Shown here: piece by piece, positions 62,120 to 64,000 of the stretch
Numbering within the stretch: the stretch's first letter is position 1
Layout of the letters: every line of letters begins with the position of its first letter
Assembly: GCA_910579225.1 (NCBI GenBank)
Contig: CAJTTI010000016.1
Span: 1-64,000, forward strand
Source of the DNA: an uncultured Lachnospiraceae bacterium
GTDB lineage: Bacteria > Bacillota > Clostridia > Lachnospirales > Lachnospiraceae
Length of the DNA: 64,000 nucleotides
Direction of reading: 5' to 3'
Position numbers and translations under genes: made by a program
The notes under the pieces: generated by a model
Database searches by the model: none
The model's input: the letters and a program-made list of their open reading frames with translations, nothing else
Told to the model about the DNA's origin: nothing

Positions 62120-63407
62120 GACTGCGGTCCCATTCTCTCATTTTCTCTCTGATCTCTTCTGAGATCAACTGCGGTCCCAGATAATCCGACAATTCCATTC
62201 CTCTTTCTGTCAGTGTAAGAAAATCTCCTTTCTGACAGAGGTAACCCATGGTTTTCCATTTTTCCAGAATCGGATAATCTTCCTCTGCGCAGGATCCAAA
62301 ATGCTTCTGATATTGTCTGCATAAAAGACCAGGACGGATCAACAGATGTCGGATCACATACCTGCGGCGCATTTCTTCTTCCGTCAACAATATCCCATGT
62401 GTAACAATTCTGTAATCCTCCGTATGTTCAAAAGTATCCAGCTGAGTTAGACAATCTGTTCTTGTAATTGCATAAGGACTGCAAAAATGCAGATTCCCAA
62501 GATAGCTTCTTCCTCCGCACCCAAGCGCAAGAGAAGTACCAAGACCGCATTCTGAATACCCTCTTGCCTTCCTGCTTTTCACGAATCTTCTCATGGAATC
62601 CTGTCTGTATCCCTCTGCACGCAGATAGCCACATGCCTCCCGATACTGAAATCCTGCATCTTCCGTACATGGGCCAAAACCTTCTTTCGAAATTCCCTGC
62701 AGACTTGCACCGTGTTTGATATACAGCGGATACAGAAAGATTTCGTCTGGTTCAAAGGTGAGTGCCTCTCTCAGAGAAGCAAGCAGCGTCTCCACTGTCT
62801 GTCCCGGGATTCCATAAATAAAATCCATATTAATACAGGGAAAATGATATTCTTTCAGCAGGCTCATGGCTTCCCTTGCACTCTTTGCACTGTGCTGTCG
62901 TCTCAAAATTTTCAGTTCCTGGTCTGAGAAGCTTTGAACCCCCATACTGATCCTTGTAATATGTGCCTGCCGCAAAATCTCCAGCTTTTCCCGACTGGTC
63001 TGGTTGGGTGCAGTTTCTATGACTGCCTCCCGATCCTCCCGGAACACAAAATAAGTTTCCAGTATTTCAAATATTCCGGACAATTGCGACTCTGTAAGCA
63101 GAAGCGGCGTCCCGCCTCCAATGACCAACTCAGAAAATACTGTTTTATGAACTTCCAAAAGCTCTTTATACTGTCTGCACTGCCGTTCCACCGCATGCAG
63201 ATACCTGTCCATCCGTCCTGTATCCTGACCAGTCACTGAAAACAGATTACAATACCCGCATTTACTCTGGCAAAACGGAATATGCAGGTACAGACCATGC
63301 CCTTCTCCTGCCAGAAAAGGCGTATAGTCCTCCAGCGAAATTCCGGAAAGAGGACCATAAGCCGTCTTATGAGGATAACTGTACATATATTGTATATATG
63401 GATTCAT
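62073..63407 (-). CDS. STM4012-family radical SAM protein (HemN-like)
   Basis: 444 residues. The HemN-type cluster motif is HIPFCQSKCGYCNLFS (about residues 42-57), with IGGGTPLLL and MGVQSFSDQELKILRRQHS typical of coproporphyrinogen-dehydrogenase-like radical-SAM enzymes. The N-terminal YSYPHKTAYGPL motif is that of the STM4012 group rather than of HemN. The gene begins 16 bases after the STM4013-like gene, giving the order STM4013-STM4012-STM4011. Confidence 0.85.
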   Translation of the reverse strand: MNPYIQYMYSYPHKTAYGPLSGISLEDYTPFLAGEGHGLYLHIPFCQSKCGYCNLFSVTGQDTGRMDRYLHAVERQCRQYKELLEVHKTVFSELVIGGGTPLLLTESQLSGIFEILETYFVFREDREAVIETAPNQTSREKLEILRQAHITRISMGVQSFSDQELKILRRQHSAKSAREAMSLLKEYHFPCINMDFIYGIPGQTVETLLASLREALTFEPDEIFLYPLYIKHGASLQGISKEGFGPCTEDAGFQYREACGYLRAEGYRQDSMRRFVKSRKARGYSECGLGTSLALGCGGRSYLGNLHFCSPYAITRTDCLTQLDTFEHTEDYRIVTHGILLTEEEMRRRYVIRHLLIRPGLLCRQYQKHFGSCAEEDYPILEKWKTMGYLCQKGDFLTLTERGMELSDYLGPQLISEEIREKMREWDRSHGETGTFISGQPKEL

Positions 63408-63422
63408 ATCTTTGCCTCTGTA

Positions 63423-64000
63423 TCAAAGGAAAAAATGTTTATACGGAATCGTATTGACAATTGGATGATTGATACCATGAAACTGGCAGCCGTCTTCTCC
63501 GTAACATGTCCCATGATCGGAACAGCAGATTACAAATGCACCGCCTCTTTGTTCTTTCCATCCCTCAAACAGCCTTCCAAGTTCCCGGTCCGCATATCGA
63601 AGCGCCGCCTTATGGCTCTCGTAACTGTCTTCTCTCGCACCCTCCAGATAAAAATAATTGGGGTAGTGAATTGCATCCACATTCAGATAAAGAAAGATAG
63701 GTTTCTCTTTCTCCGCCATTTTTACCTTTTTCAGCAGAAAGTCCACCTGATTTTTCGTGCTGTCCTTAACCGGGCAGGCAAAAGACGGATTCCAGTAACT
63801 TTTCTGAAAATATTGCGGAAATACTTTTCCAATCTCCGAACGTTTATCAAAAAAAGCCACTCCCCCAACGCACCAGGTGTCATAGCCGTCTTTCTCCAGT
63901 CCCTCCATAATGGTGCTTCCACAAAATCCATAGGCACCCTCCGGTACCCGATTGCCAAGACCAATGGAACATGGGAAGAATAAAAGCTCCCGGTCAGCCA
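63423..64000 (-). CDS. STM4013-family alkaline-phosphatase/sulfatase-like hydrolase, partial
   Basis: The frame is open to the right edge of the window, so the N-terminal part of the gene lies beyond 64000. Visible from the edge: ADRELLFFPCSIGLGN, then RVPEGAYGFCGSTIM, YDTWCVGGVAFFDKRS, YLNVDAIHYPNYFYL, DSYESHKAALRYADRELG and CCSDHGTCYGEDG (metal-binding SDHG of the sulfatase/phosphatase fold). First gene of the radical-SAM operon as seen here. Confidence 0.85.
   Translation of the reverse strand, partial: ADRELLFFPCSIGLGNRVPEGAYGFCGSTIMEGLEKDGYDTWCVGGVAFFDKRSEIGKVFPQYFQKSYWNPSFACPVKDSTKNQVDFLLKKVKMAEKEKPIFLYLNVDAIHYPNYFYLEGAREDSYESHKAALRYADRELGRLFEGWKEQRGGAFVICCSDHGTCYGEDGCQFHGINHPIVNTIPYKHFFL

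Noticed and set aside
1..64000. CRISPR arrays, rRNA or tRNA genes, classical insertion sequences
   Set aside because: No regularly spaced repeats, no cloverleaf or rRNA-like sequence, and no DDE transposase frame were seen on either strand by eye; short tRNA genes could still be missed without a covariance scan.

Overview
The window looks like a chromosomal segment of a spore-forming, fermentative gut-type Firmicute, most likely a Lachnospiraceae (Clostridia) member; I cannot fix the species. Support comes from the PPi-type phosphofructokinase, bifunctional AdhE under a Rex-like operator, a (R)-2-hydroxyacyl-CoA dehydratase activase-type giant protein, RqcH, the cotJABC spore-coat genes, low-to-mid GC, and strong Shine-Dalgarno (AGGAGG-like) sites before nearly every gene.

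Layout. 0-1.4 kb: an AT-rich, solitary HipA-like kinase gene. 1.4-22.8 kb: housekeeping genes (leuS; tyrA-aroA; udk; PPi-PFK; glyS and a lipoprotein; recO; era; an M16C peptidase; the yicC-gmk-rpoZ-ptsI-ptsH series; rqcH; apbE). 22.9-25.4 kb: an OPT-family transporter with a PqqD-like partner, followed by a promoter-driven structured RNA candidate at 25.29-25.39 kb. 25.4-34.2 kb: a catabolic island (ROK kinase, ROK repressor, class III aminotransferase, sugar ABC importer without its ATPase, iron-type alcohol dehydrogenase). 34.3-39 kb: a LytTR two-component system facing a large cell-surface protein. 39.1-52.2 kb: the cotJ operon, disrupted by two mobile elements. 52.4-64 kb: a rhomboid-fold membrane protein, a 1418-residue acyl-CoA dehydratase activase-type protein, ung, hisF-hisH, and an STM4011/4012/4013-type radical-SAM cluster that runs off the right edge.

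The most striking result is that the spore-coat gene cotJC is present in three pieces, in order and on the same (minus) strand: N-terminal piece at 51,664-51,761, middle piece at about 43,643-43,742, C-terminal piece at 39,125-39,580. Between the pieces lie two separate DNA segments, each carrying its own large serine recombinase: element A (about 7.93 kb, with adhE, trkH and trkA as apparent cargo) and element B (about 4.07 kb, with an AbiE toxin-antitoxin pair). Each is bounded by a short direct repeat (12 bp for A, 4 bp for B). Removing both segments at these repeats restores, in frame, a 212-residue CotJC whose sequence reads as a normal family member. This resembles the sigK/skin arrangement, in which a sporulation gene is rebuilt by excision in the mother cell, but here it is doubled within one small coat gene, and one element holds genes (adhE, potassium uptake) that look useful to the growing cell. 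Whether excision really occurs and is tied to sporulation is inference.
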